Made by a program: the position numbers and the translations under genes
From: Chrysemys picta bellii
Lineage: Eukaryota > Chordata > Testudines > Emydidae
NCBI RefSeq assembly: GCF_011386835.1
Contig: NC_088799.1
Coordinates: forward strand, 103,439,546 to 103,503,545
Length of the DNA stretch: 64,000 nucleotides
Direction: 5' to 3'
Shown: positions 35,360-47,077 of the stretch, one piece after another
Layout: each line of letters opens with the position of its first letter
How positions within the stretch are numbered: the stretch's first letter is position 1
Notes under the pieces: model-generated
Told to the model about the DNA's origin: nothing
The model's input: the letters and a program-made list of their open reading frames with translations, nothing else
The model's database searches: none

Positions 35360-36466
35360 TAGGGTTACCATATTTCCACAAGCAAAAAAGAGGACACGGG
35401 GGAGGATCCCCGCCTTAGCCCCGCCCCCATCCACTCCCTCCCACTTCCCACCCCGATTGCCCCCTTCAGAATCCCCAACCCGCCCGCTCCTTGTCCCCTG
35501 ACTGCCCCCTCCTGAGAACCCCCCACCCTCACTGCCCCCCTACGACCCTACCTGTCCCCTGACTGCCCCGACCCTTATCCACACCCCCACTCCATATTCA
35601 CACCCCCGCCCCCAGACAGACCCCCGGGACTCCCATGCCCTATCCAACTGCTCCCCGCCCCCGACAGGACCCCAGAAACCTCCCGACCCATCCAACCCCC
35701 TCTGCTCCCTGACTGCCTCGACCCCTCTCCACACCCCTGCCCCCGACAACCCCCCCCAGAACCATCTAACCCCCCGCTCCCTGTCCCTGACTGTCCCAAC
35801 CCCTCTCCACACCCCTGCCCCCCTGACAGCCCCCCCCTCCCCGAACTCCCGACCCATCCAACCCCCACTCCCTGTTCCCTGACCAGGGCCGGCTTTAAAG
35901 AGCCCAGGAATCAGCCTGCGCTCTGGCCGGAGCTCCGGCCGGGGCTGCGGGACTTGGGGCCAGGCCGGAGGTGCTCGGCCGGCGCACTCGGCAGAACCAG
36001 GACTGGTGCTGCTGGGGCCCGAGCCGGGCCGGAGCTGTTGGGGGTGCTGGGTGCTGCTCAGCCCGGGCCAGAGGGAGCCGCTTGGCCAGGGCCGCGCCTC
36101 CTCGGAGCCCTCCCCCCGCCACAGTTTACCTGCTGCTGCCTCCCGCCTGCCCTGCTTCCTTTCAGACTTCCCGCGAAGATCTGATTCGCGGGAAGCAGGG
36201 GAGGGGGAGGAGCAGGGGGCGGAGCGTTCAGGGAGGGGAAGACAGCTGCAGGGCCGGACAGCGTGGTAAGGCTGCAGGGGATGGGGGGAGCCGGGAAGGG
36301 GCTTTGGCTGCCCAGCGGCGCTTGGCCGCCGCTTTTCTGTCTATAAATAGCCGACCGGGGGGAAATCCCAGACATTTTTAGATTTTTAAAAATCCCGCCC
36401 CGGACAGCTATTTATAGACCGAAAAGCCAGACATGTCTGGGGAAATCTGGACATATGGTAGCCCTA
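35360..36466. mobile_element. GC-rich hAT-like element with exact 8-bp duplication
   Basis: An 1107-bp element with ends TAGGGTTACCATAT and ATATGGTAGCCCTA, flanked on both sides by GACAAACC (35352-35359 and 36467-36474). An 8-bp duplication and TAGGG ends fit hAT transposons. There is no transposase. From about 35480 to 35880 it consists of 3 to 4 imperfect tandem units rich in CCCCTGACTGCCCC. From 35880 it becomes a very GC-rich unique part with the perfect hairpin CTTCCCGCGAA (36167-36195). Near the right end a longer hairpin pairs CTTTTCTGTCTATAAATAGC with GCTATTTATAGACCGAAAAG (about 36330-36426). Long open frames on both strands reflect the lack of AT-rich stops. Confidence 0.75.
35480..35880. 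repeat. Minisatellite inside the hAT-like element
   Basis: Imperfect tandem units of roughly 90-130 bases share 'tgactgcc', 'ctctccacacccctgccccc' and 'acccatccaaccccc'. They are strongly C-rich on the + strand and purine-rich on the other. Unit borders are blurred by indels. Confidence 0.65.
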
Positions 36467-36485
36467 GACAAACCAGCTAGCTTTA

Positions 36486-36616
36486 AGTATCAGAGGGGTA
36501 GCCGTGTTAGTCTGGATCTGTAAAAAGCAACAGAGGGTCCTGTGGCACCTTTGAGACTAACAGAAGTATTGGGAGCATAAGCTTTCGTGGGTAAGAAACC
36601 TCACTTCTTCAGATGC
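36486..36616 (+). mobile_element. High-copy chelonian interspersed repeat with 11-bp duplication
   Basis: A 131-bp segment starting 'gtatcagaggggtagccgtg' and ending 'ctcacttcttcagatgc'. I recognise it as very abundant in turtle and crocodilian genomes but cannot name the family. It is flanked by exact copies of AGCTAGCTTTA (36475-36485 and 36617-36627). An 11-bp duplication suggests LINE-type or similar retroposition rather than cut-and-paste. The left duplication starts directly after the hAT-like element's own duplication, so the insertion happened at its edge. Confidence 0.7.
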
Positions 36617-36627
36617 AGCTAGCTTTA

Positions 36628-37789
36628 GGCTTTCAACTATATTAAATTGCTTTAACAAACAATGCTAACTTACCAGATAAATAACTCACCTTTACTACCA
36701 GGAAAAGGATTCAAATCAAGGGTTTGAAACAATTATACTTCCTAGAAAGCGCAAGCTACACACCACATTGTAATTTACAAGTGCAAAGAGCTTGTGGCAA
36801 ATGAACGGTTTCCTAAATTGCAGCCAGTATGCAAAGACATTTATTTTATGTCAGCAAGGATGAGCAGAGTTGTGTGTGAAGATGCTTGTCCTTACTGTGG
36901 TGTTGCAGACTTCACTTGGGAAAAAACACACTGCGATTGGGTGCATAAGTAGGCAACACATTCCATTCCAAGATGTCCTTTTTAATAGAGCTGCAGTGAA
37001 CCATGTGCTAGTGAACTGGTAAACAAACGCAGAGCAGGAGTGTTTCAGCTAACGAGCTGTCAGTTCTTCCCGTCAGATGAAAGCACATGAAATATTGTGC
37101 CACCGAGTTAGTGGGTCAGCTGATGTTCCCCACAGAAGCAAGGGCGGTGTTGAACTGCAAGGCCTTCAGGTAATACTATTCTGAAAGACATCACCGAGTC
37201 CTATTCCCATCCCGGATAGATCATCTTCCCTATACTGAAGGGGGCTGAATTCAGGTTGCATAAGCAAACTTAATTCTGGCATTTCCTAACTTCTAAGTGC
37301 TTGACAGTGCAACTTTCATTTTCTTTTTATCTATATATTTTTGTAGTAGTGTACACACACACACACTTTGCTTAGACATTTCTTATTAAAATTGCTGCTA
37401 CACAGTTTTTCACATTGCAAACTGAAATCTGGCAAGAGTCTTCACTGAGGACTATGTCTAAGGCCAAATCTGGATGTTAGCACATTTACAGAGGTTTAAG
37501 AAATGCATGCCAGACATGCACAGAAATTCCCCCAGCAAAGAGGGCCTATACAAGGCCTCATGTGCCTCATAAGCTCTACTTTAGCCACTGAAAGAGAGGC
37601 CATCTCTACTGAAAATCTTGCCCAGAGAATGTGGATGTACGCAGTTGCACCATCTGCTCTCTCCCAGGATTTATAGGACACACCTGGATAGTGTATTTCT
37701 TGTAGGGCAGGCTACTGAAACTAGACTCACCAAAAACCACAATGGCAACATGCTGAGCACTACAGGTGTGTTGCAGTGGGGCAATCCCA
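36628..37789. other. No gene or repeat recognised
   Basis: About 1.2 kb of unassigned AT-rich DNA with a short (CA)5 run near 37360-37370. Confidence 0.5.
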
Positions 37790-38069
37790 GGGCTGGTCTA
37801 GACCTCCCAAAGTCCACACCAGCTCGGGTGTGCGTTCTCACTTGCACTAGCGTGTTGCTCCCTAGCTGGCCCATGTGGACCCAGCCGGCGTGCACTAAAA
37901 GTTCCCCAGTGGACATTAATGTAGTCCCGTTTCACGACATTAAGGCGCATTAGGGTACTTTTAGTGTCCGGTGGCAAGGTCCACACAGGCCTGTTAGTGC
38001 ACAGCACACTAGTGCTATTAGAATTTACACCCCAGCTAGCGCAGACTGACGCACCGTGTAGACCAATCC
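37790..38069. mobile_element. Short DNA transposon (MITE) remnant
   Basis: Ends GGGCTGGTCTAGACC and GTGTAGACCAATCC form an imperfect inverted repeat related to the Harbinger-like elements in this window. The interior is rich in GTGCACTA- and TTAGTGC-type words in both orientations, giving partial palindromes. No target duplication is visible, which fits an older copy. Confidence 0.55.
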
Positions 38070-38310
38070 TGAGCAATGCAGGGTGGCCTTCCCCCTGCAG
38101 CTGCTGGAGGGTCAGGCCGTTCTGATCAAGATGATGCAGCACATGTTGGAACACGGACTCCACCTACAAGTGGTGTTGGCTCAAGGGCCGCTTTCTACAA
38201 CTGCATTGCAAGGAATCCAGTGTGAGGGTAAATATGGTCTGGATCTGCACGAACTTCTAGGACTAGCCGCAGAGCTTGGCCTAACAAAACCAGCAATGTT
38301 CAAAATATAA

Positions 38311-39605
38311 AAGAAGGAATCCATGTGAAGCACTTGGAGGAGAGGAAGGTGATCAGGAACAGTCAGTATGGATTCACCAAGGGCAAGTCGTGCCTGACTA
38401 ACCTAACTGCCTTCTATGATGAGATAACTGGCTCTGTGGATGAGGGGAAAGCAGTGGACGTGTTATTCCTTGACTTTAGCAAAGCTTTTGATACCGTCTC
38501 CCACAGTATTCTTGCCAGCAAGTTAAACAAGTATGGATTGGATGAATGGACTGTAAGGTGGATAGAAAGCTGGCTAGATCATCAAGCTCAACAGGTAGTG
38601 ATCAACGGCTCCATGTCTCGCTGGCAGCCAGTATCAAACGGAGTGCCCCAGGGATCCGTTTTGTTCAACATCTTCATTAATAATCTTGATAATGGGATGG
38701 ATTGCACCCTCAGCAAGTTCACGGATGACGCTAAGGTTGGGGGAGAGGTAGAGACGCTGGAGGGTAGGGATAGGATCTAGAATGACCTAGAGATATTGGA
38801 GGATTGGGCCAAAAGAAATCTGATGAGGTTCAACAAGGACAAGTGCAGAGTCCTGCACTTAGGACGGAAGAATCCCATGCACTGCTACAGGCTGGGGACC
38901 AACTGGCTAAGCGCAGTTCTGCAGAAAAGTACCAGGAGATTACAGCGGACGAGAAGCTGGATATAAATCAGCAGTGTGCCCTTGTTGCCAAGAAGGCCAA
39001 CCACATATTGGGCTGCATTAGTAGAAGCATTGCTAGCAGATCGAGGAAAGGGATTATTCCCCTCTATTCGACATTGGTGAGGCCACATCTGGAGTATTGC
39101 GTCCAGTTTTGGTCTCCCCACTACAGAAAGGATGTGGACAAATTGGAGAGAGTCCAGTGGAGGGCAACAAAAATGATTAGGGGGCTGGAGCACATGACTT
39201 ACGAGGAGAGGCTGAGGGAACTGGGATTGTTTAGTCTGCAGAACAGAAGAGTGAGGGGGGATTTGATAGCAGCCTTCAACTACCTGAAGTGGGGTTCCAA
39301 AGAGGATGGAGCTCGGCTGTTCTCAGTGGTGGCAGATGACAGAACAAGGAGCAATGGTCTCAAGTTGCAGTGTGGGAGGTCTTGGTTAGATATTAGGAGA
39401 AACTATTTCACTAGGAGGATGGTGAAGAACTGGAATGGGTTACCTAGGGAGGTGGTGGAATCTCCATCTTTAGAGGTTTTTAAGGTCAGGCTTGACAAAG
39501 CCCTGGCTGGGATGATTTAGTTGGGGATTGGTCCTGCTTTGAGCAGGGGGTAGGACTAGATGACTTCCTGAAGTCTCTGCCAACCCTAATCCTCTAGGAT
39601 TCTAT
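38311..39605 (+). mobile_element. CR1 LINE, 5'-truncated, with 3' end
   Basis: About 1.3 kb, starting inside the reverse transcriptase and ending with the untranslated tail from 'ggggattggtcctgctttga' to 'ctaggattctatgaaat'. The terminal ATTCTATGA is the CR1 3' hallmark. The tail is nearly the same as the tail of the SINE at 10469-10648. This is the least decayed CR1 here: most of the protein can be read in two frames with one internal stop and one frame change. Confidence 0.9.
38325..39520 (+). pseudogene. CR1 reverse transcriptase remnant
   Basis: The first frame gives SQYGFTKGKSCLTNL, VLFLDFSKAFDTVSH (first catalytic Asp), SNGVPQGSVLFN (three residues, LGP, missing from the usual GSVLGPxLFN) and LSKFTDDAKVGG (FADD replaced by FTDD, Asp pair kept). 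A stop follows at 38778. After a frame change near 38960 the C-terminal part reads [50 protein letters not shown] and [14 protein letters not shown], to a stop at 39520. The lost endonuclease, the deletion, stop and frameshift make it non-functional. Confidence 0.9.
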
Positions 39606-42600
39606 GAAATTATGTAGCAATGGTGTTTGCAGGATACAATGACAGGACCCTTCCTCCTCCCTTACCCCTCTCTCAAATGACCAGGAGTCGGTGTCTCTAC
39701 ATTCAAAAAATAAGCTGAAAAAAATAGCAACTGCATCCCTTCTATGCTGTCAGTCTTACAAACGTCAGTAGAGTTCGGTAAGTAACGTACCTTGACAAGT
39801 TTTGTCTGATAGACAGACATGATGTGCTACTGTACTTGTACTACATAATAAAAGCTAAATTAGGATAATGCCTGGAAACATCAAAGAAGAAAAATTACTG
39901 CAAAAATTTGGTTACAATTATATTTTATACCTCTCTGTAAAGAGCTCTGTCTCTGGCAGCCACACGCCTTTCCTCGCAATGAGGAATGAAATGCCGCCAT
40001 GCTTTAAATAGAACAGATGGCTTTGCTCATATCTGAAAATGTCCAATTGGTAAAATGCTTTCCTCCTCTTGGACAAAGAAGATTTATCAGAAACCTTTAT
40101 TGCCATGTCTTAGGAGACATAATGTAGTGGAGATCATGAACAAAAACACCAAAGCCAACTGCCAGGTTCCCTGATAAAATAGTTTGTATTGTATCATCAA
40201 GCAATCAGATCTAAAAAGAATATCCATGTTGTTTCAAAGAAGTTAGGAGAAAGGAACTCTCCGTTCCTATTTGCTGTAGAGAAAAGAGAAATGCAGCAGG
40301 CTGGCAAGCAGCGTTCTTGTTTGTATTAATAATCTAATGGTTCTGATTAGAATTCAGGAGCTGGCAACCTACTGCTCAGCTCTTCAGCACCGGCAGTCTA
40401 GAACGTGCCCTGCTAAATGCTGATTAGCGGCAGTATTGCAATTAAACACTGGAAATCCCACACGGGCAAAACCGAGCAATCAGAAGTACTAGAGATCTCT
40501 AAACCTGTCGAAAAATGTGAGCATAAATCAATATGCTAAAATAGCAGCGCTTGGGTAAACTAGTGACTAGGCCATGCTTTCTTATGTCTAAAATGTACTG
40601 AGGTGGTTGAAGTGAGACATTCAGTGCACAGAAGCCAAAGATACGCTTTGCAGAATCTCCGTTTTCAGAACTTGTTTTAAGGCACACGAGGAATTAGAGA
40701 AACCCCTGACACTAGAACTAGAACTAGCCTGGGATGAAGAAGGTACTATAAAATCTATTCAATTAGCTCTGAACTACAAGAATTACTACATCCCAGAAGG
40801 AATAATAATATTATTTTATATTATTTTTAATACACATCTTCATCCTGAACCATTAAGATCAAATTCTTCTTTTTTTTTTTAACTCTGTATCCAAAGGAAA
40901 CAGCAGCTCAGTTTTTCAATGCTAAGAAAGAGAACGTCCTGACAATCAGGCAGCGGCCTTACAGGCTTCCTCTGATCAGTGTGGTGTTTCTCCATCCAGT
41001 AAGCCAGGTCTCCGGCAGAATGAGCCCCAAAATAGGAACAGAGATGCATCAATGAGCTACCTGCCCACAATGGGATCCTTTCATCCACCTGAAGGACACC
41101 AGAGCCCTTTTAATGCTGCGGGGAGTGTGCTGGGCCTTGTATAGGTGACATTTTTATTTCAGTAGAAAGAAATGAGGCTGCCAAAAATCATCATAAAGTC
41201 ACCAGGCCTCCTGTGCAGCCTGGAATGGTTTAGATAGAAACTATGGCCCGGGGCACTTCCCAGGGATTGGAATGTAAGTGGTCCAAAGGCTTAGGACTGG
41301 AAAGGAATTGACAGCTTTGGTGGAATTCAAGGTCAAAGCTGGGGCACAGCAGAGAGCTGGCCTCTGAATCTCCTTATCTAGGGAGTTGAATAGAAGGATC
41401 TACAAACGATGCACCAGAATTCCACACCCACATCACCTTCCCATCAAAGAGACCCTCATGAGCAGGAAGAGGTTATACCAAAGGAGGACAGGCAACTGGT
41501 GTCCTATGTGGCACGGCCTTATCTCTGCCACTAATACATCAACGCAGAGATAAAAACATGCAAAGCCTTTTGGCACTGCTGATGCTTCTTATGTCTAGTA
41601 ATGAGATCTGTCAGCAATTGACATTGTTTACTTGAGCATGTTTCTAAGAGATGCAGCCTGAAGAAAGAGAATACACCTTGTTGGGGTTGTGTGTTCTCTG
41701 GTTCTAAACTGAATGAATGTTCTGCACGGCGATATGGGAGGGGATGAAAAGTCAATGGTCATTATTAATCATTACTAGTTTGCCACCCGAACGCCGCATT
41801 CTTACCATGCAGTAGTACAGATGGTAACAGCCCAATCAGATGCAGTTTTCAATGGAGCTCTCAATGGGTAAAATATAATCCAAATACTTCTGTTTTTCAC
41901 CTTTACACTGTGCAGCTGTACAGGTGACTGAGAAGTGCAACGTATGCACTATTGCAGAACTGCTATCGAGGTCCTTCAGTGGGAGTTTAGCCTACGTGCG
42001 TCCCACTGTATATAAAGATCAGAATTACTCAAGAGAACATCTTCAAGACTATCCTGAATTCTGAAAGATTCAGCACCTAGTTTAAACTCTCTTTCCACAA
42101 GAGGTCACAATACAGAGAAAATACAATGGCAGTTACAGAAGTGTCAGAAAACAACTATCTTCTTAATGTCACGTTGGAAGTGGAAAGCTAATTAAAAAGT
42201 GATTTTTTAATGTAAATTTGTAATGCTCTAAATGCAATCAGCACAAAAAATGGGATCAATATAAACCCAATGAACTTTGGAGGCTCTATTGATGTAATGC
42301 CATAAAGTATTCTGGAGTTTAAATTCTATTCATTTTAAGTATAGTGACCTTTTGAAATGCAATAAGAAAAGTAGATCAAATGTGTCTTTAAAACGGATTA
42401 CTTTTGAAAGCCCAAAATACAAGTGCTATAAATCAGAGCACAGCTATAAAATGACTTCAACGTCCCCGAGAACATTTTTCCATCGACATATCCACATTTT
42501 AAATAGTTTCTCAGCATTGAAATCTTCCCTATATATTTGCTGCAGACACAGTGACCTCTCACCTAGCTTTAAGTATGTGTAAACACAGGGTACATTACAG

Positions 42601-43135
42601 GAGAGGAAATGAAAAAGAGCCATTTCTTTACCCTCCCTTTTCCACTAACCACAGCTGAGTCAGAGAATAAACTCTCTTCTAGCTGGACAGAAGGACAATA
42701 GGAAAATTGTTTTACCAATAGTAATGAAGATCCGAGTCTAAGGAAAATGCAAGTGTTTCAATATTTTTCTGTCAAGCAGAGGCCTGGAAGAGATCTGCAT
42801 AAAAATACTGCATTACATTGGCTCCCCACTGTACTTATTCTAAATGGAGTGATTTTCTTCCCAATGTGGCTTTTTAGTGAAGTCTTATTTATTCATCTTA
42901 CACAGGTAAGAAAAATAACACACATTTCAGCATGGTAACGTTTGGTTTGATCACAAATACAGACCCAGGTCCGTAGGGAAGGGGAAGTCCAGGGGATTTT
43001 TCAATGAGCGAGGACCTAATAAGGAGTGCAGAATTTGAGCCACAGTAGCCTGTGAGACAGTTAGAAAGTACAGTGCTGCAGTGGTGGGAAGCAAAGCAAG
43101 AAATAGAAACACAAATCAGTGTAATAATCTGAAAA
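39606..43135. other. Unassigned AT-rich DNA
   Basis: About 3.5 kb with no gene or repeat that I recognise, apart from a T11 run at 40870-40880. Such stretches sometimes hold conserved non-coding elements. The part around 40310-40450, with several TAAT-type homeobox core sites, is the most plausible place to look, but I have no direct evidence. Confidence 0.45.
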
Positions 43136-43143
43136 CTCTATAT

Positions 43144-43436
43144 CAGAGCTCGGCAACCTTTCAGAAGTGCTGTGCCGAGTCTGCATTTATTCACTCCAAT
43201 TTAAGGTTTCGCGTGCCAGTCATAGATTTGAACGTTTTTAGAAGGTCTCTTTCTATAAGTCTATAATATAGAACTAAACTATCGTTGTATGTAAAGTAAA
43301 TAAGGTTTTTTAAATGTTTAAGAAGCTTCATTTAAAATTAAATTAAAATGCTGAGCCCCCCGGACCGGTGGCCAGGACCGGGGCAGTGTGAGTGCCACTG
43401 AAAATCTGCACGCGTGCCATAGGTTGCCTACCCCTG
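43144..43436. mobile_element. Non-autonomous hAT element
   Basis: A 293-bp element from CAGAGCTCGGCAACCT to AGGTTGCCTACCCCTG. The ends are imperfect inverted repeats of the hAT type (CAGGGGTCGGCAACCT in better copies, from memory). Flanks CTCTATAT (43136-43143) and CTATATAT (43437-43444) match at 7 of 8 bases, as expected for an 8-bp duplication with one later change. No coding sequence. Confidence 0.8.
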
Positions 43437-43444
43437 CTATATAT

Positions 43445-46400
43445 CTACAATTGTAGCAAGTGACACCCAAGACCACTTAGAAGGGAAGAGATTTGAAAAA
43501 AACTATGTTTTTGCAGTTCCCTTGTGCATATGATAGCACTGTGTGTAAAGTCAGGTTCACTGTTTCTCCTGGCAGGTGAGTTCAGGGACCGGGGGGGGGG
43601 GGGAAGGGGAGGGTAACGACTTTCAGTTCTTTAAAAGAATGACGATTTCAAATTGATGGTGCCCCCTGGAGGTGAAAAGGAAGGAAGGATGGACATTGGC
43701 ACAGCTTCAGGAGCGGGGCTTCTCCTGTGCTCATACTTACTCAGAACATCATCCAGCAATGAGAGCAAGTTACTGCACGTCAGAACTTCAGGCAGCAAAG
43801 ACTTCTGTGCCACAGACCCTCTGACCTGGGGCCTGATTTTCAGTGTTGGTGAGAATTCACTGCGCCCGTTGAAATCAAAGGGAGCTGCAAGTGCTCCCTA
43901 AGTGAATCTGGCCACACCCTGTGCATAGCTAAGTTTGCCCATGTGCAGAATGGGTACAGCTCATCTTAGCTCTTTCATACGGGAGTTGTGCGGGTTAGAT
44001 TATGAATGTACTTTCAGAGCCTGAGATAGAAAGCTGGTGTGTCAATAGAAAGCATTCTGATTATTATCAGGAGCATGAGTACGAATAAGGTAGCAGCTTT
44101 AAACGGCTCAGGGTATCACAACAGCCTCCCTTTGCTCCCTTTCCATTGTCTGTTAGAACAAACAAACGCCAGTGTCCAGCAGCAGGTTTTCATTCAGACA
44201 CAAGAGGAAAACCAGAGGAAAGAGGAAAAAGGGTCAAAGCTGAGGTTTGGAGAAGTTAATGACACGGTGCAAGTAGGAGAAGGTACAAAGGCTGACGAGG
44301 AAAAGTTATTTATGCTCTGAACAGTTCAGTTTAGTTTCAGGTTAAAAGAACCAGTCAGCTATCGTTACTCGGGATCTGCTTGTTCAGAAGCCTTCGGGCT
44401 CTTTCAGTCCTTGTTAGATGTCCACATGATACTTTTTAAAGGGCCTTCTGCAGGAGTTACTCTCACACGGACTATGGGGAAATACGCTGGTAGAAAAAGC
44501 ACTTCTAAGACATCAGAAAAGTGTGTATTTAGACATCCCTTTAAAATACAAACATATTGCAGCTGACGCAATTAGTGCTCTTGGGAGCAGGCATGGCTTG
44601 TGATCTGTTTTCAGATCACTCTCACTCTGAATGTCCAAAGCCATTAGAGAGATTCATGGAGATCTAGAAATCAGGCTGTTCTTTCAGAAGCAAGATGGTG
44701 TGGATTCAAGGGCTTTCCATCCATATCTCTGGCATCCCTCTGATAAAAACCATTCCAGGCAGACTGCTACTGTATTTTATTCAGATGCTATAAAATTACT
44801 GTTTGCTATTAGAACAGGGGCTCGGAAGAAGAGAGATTAGCTTTGTTCTGCATCAATTATACAGCCTTCCTTCCATTTTCATGCATAACTTGTTTACTTG
44901 AATATTCTTTCATACACTGACCATAGTGAGCTCCTGAAATTGGAGTAAACTGATAGGAAATCTTAGGGCAATTAATCGATTGCAATGGATAGCTCATAAG
45001 AGGATTTTTAGTGTTACTTTTCCATAAGTTTTGAACCTTATAAAACTAGAAAGAACACACAAATAATGCATATAGCCCTGGCTTCCCACTCAGTGTCAAA
45101 ATCAAGCCTTAAGACAGATGTTTCCATTTGCAACGAATGGCAGGGGGTGACATAATGAGAAGAGTAGAAGACACATTTCCTTATCCTGTTTTCTCCCCTT
45201 TCATTTTGCCCCATCCTGATGTCACTTCTCTTTGCCAGGCAAATTGACCACCATAAAAATTCAGTTCATACTCAGCATATGCTTGGCAGGATGACCAGCC
45301 ACTCACAATACAGGAAAAGCAAGACATGCAGAAAGATAGCTCCAAATCACCACTCCGTGCACCTTCCATCAGGAAATGCTTTTGAAGGGGACGATGCAGC
45401 AGATAACACAAGATCTTCTCGACTGAGGCCAGGGCTGAACGCATGGAGACACTTAGAAGCCAGTAGCGGAACAGTCAGGGGAAGGCATCTGCCGTGCACA
45501 CGTTTGATACCCTGAGTTCTAATTTGCAAAAGTGCTGCGCACTCACAGGTGCAACTGAAATCAACGGGAACTGAACTTTGAACATAGAAAGTGCTCTGAA
45601 AAAAAACACATCCCAGGTATCCTGGGGCACCCAAATTAGTGGATACTTTTGACCTTAATCTCGGTCTCAGTTCCCTATCTGTAAAAGAGGGTGTTTGTGA
45701 AGCATTCAGGTACTACATTGATGGGTGCCCCAGAATAGCCCACGAGTTAATTAATCCTTCTGTCTTTACAGCAGGGTTTGACTAGTGTGCGGTAAAGAAG
45801 GCCCAGCCTTACATATTGAACAAGGAGTAAACAAAATATTGAGTAGCTGCTCATAAAGCGAGCACCAAATGAGGCAGGGTTGTGTGGGGAAAATAGCATG
45901 TGATCATGCAATTAACGTCTGTATCATGATGTGTATGCACAAGGCAGCCAAATTCAGGTTGCACAGGCAGGCTTATTTCTGGTATTTCCTCCTTTTCAGT
46001 GCTTCCCCGTAATGCCGGTCCTTTCAGCATAGTTTCTGTGCGCGCACAGTATACGCGTATAGAGCACTCCTCTAACAAAGGCTCTGTGCCCCAGGGACAG
46101 CTGCAAGCACCCTGCAGCTCTCCCTCCCTCCCGCCCGCCGAACGGAGCCGCTCAGTGGCGATGCTCACCCCACACAGAGACTCCTGAGTGCTCTGCTCCA
46201 CACACACGTCGAGCTTCACCCCGTGCTCAGCTCAGAAGGCTGCCGTGCAGACGGATGTTCATCCGGACACTACTGACCACCCCGTGCTGTGCAAACACAG
46301 GGGGAGGATCCAGGCCTAGGCACTAACATTACAGTGCGCCACGGCCGCCCGGGGGATCACCACCACCACAAAGAGGGGTGACTCTGAAGTTTGCCCATTC

Positions 46401-46464
46401 TTGCCACTCCCTGGGCGAAGAGCAGCCCTCCCATCATCTGCTCCCAGTCAACCTCCAATGTCCC
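43445..46464. other. Mostly unassigned DNA
   Basis: About 3 kb. It holds a G13 run at 43591-43603 and, at about 43825-43920, a copy of the degenerate 'ggcctgattttcag' motif found elsewhere. No gene recognised. Confidence 0.45.
43591..43603 (+). repeat. G13 homopolymer
   Basis: Thirteen consecutive G followed by AAGGGGAGGG. Runs of this type can form G-quadruplexes and often vary in length. Confidence 0.85.
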
Positions 46465-46620
46465 ATGCACACTCCTAGTCTGACCTCCTGCACACCACAG
46501 GCCAGGGCACTTCCCGGGGCAATTCCTGTTGGGACTAGTGCAGACCTCTTAGAAAAACATTCAATCTGGATTTTAAAACGTCCAGGGACCGAGAATCTCC
46601 CCAGCCCTTGGGGAAGTGCT
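46465..46620 (-). mobile_element. CR1 LINE 3'-UTR fragment
   Basis: The + strand has 'tagtctgacctcctgcacac' followed by words such as 'ttagaaaaacattcaatctg' and 'gagaatctccccagccctt'. These are the complement of the CR1 3' end and late coding region, with the middle missing. Old and heavily substituted. Confidence 0.55.
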
Positions 46621-46689
46621 GTTTGCTAGCATCATTCTCCTCATTGTATTGTAGCATTTGGAGCCGTGTCTGAAGAACATGATGAGCCA

Positions 46690-46985
46690 CATCTTTCTGT
46701 TGTTTATGGTAGTGCTTAGGGACCCTAAGGGAGATCATGGCCCCACTGTGCTGTACATACAGAGTAAGCAGCCACCCATCCCACAGAGCTCTCTTTAAAC
46801 GGCCAAGAGGTGAGCCAAAGGAAATAATATCATCCCCATGTTACAGGTAAGATACTGAGGCACAGAGATTAAGCAACTTGCCCAAGGTCACCCTGGCAGT
46901 CTGTGGCAGAGCCAAGAATTAAATCGAGATCTCCTGAGTCCCAGTCCAGGGCTTCAACCAGAAGACGGTCCTCCCCCCTATGAAT
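46690..46985 (-). mobile_element. MIR-like CORE-SINE
   Basis: On the minus strand the element begins with a tRNA-like head ('ggactgggactcaggagatc'). It continues with 'ggctctgccacagactgcc', 'gtgaccttgggcaagttgc' and 'ctctgtgcctcagtatctt', which are the standard core words of MIR and related amniote SINEs. The 3' part is more divergent. It is an ancient insertion and should be shared with other amniotes in the same position if the locus is conserved. Confidence 0.7.
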
Positions 46986-47077
46986 ACAGCCCCGAGCATG
47001 CTGATTGCACTCACTATTCTAAAAGTCTCCTCGCTCTATTTAGGATGCAGCTCTGGCTGTACAGAGTAGTGCGGTTC

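Noticed and set aside
35540..35868. Glycine-rich proteins of about 100 codons on the minus strand
   Set aside because: They translate the G-rich strand of a minisatellite in two frames; no independent support.
38804..39520. Intact gene of 238 codons
   Set aside because: It is the C-terminal part of CR1 ORF2 out of frame with its first 50 codons; the real homology starts near 38960 and the rest of the enzyme is in another frame.
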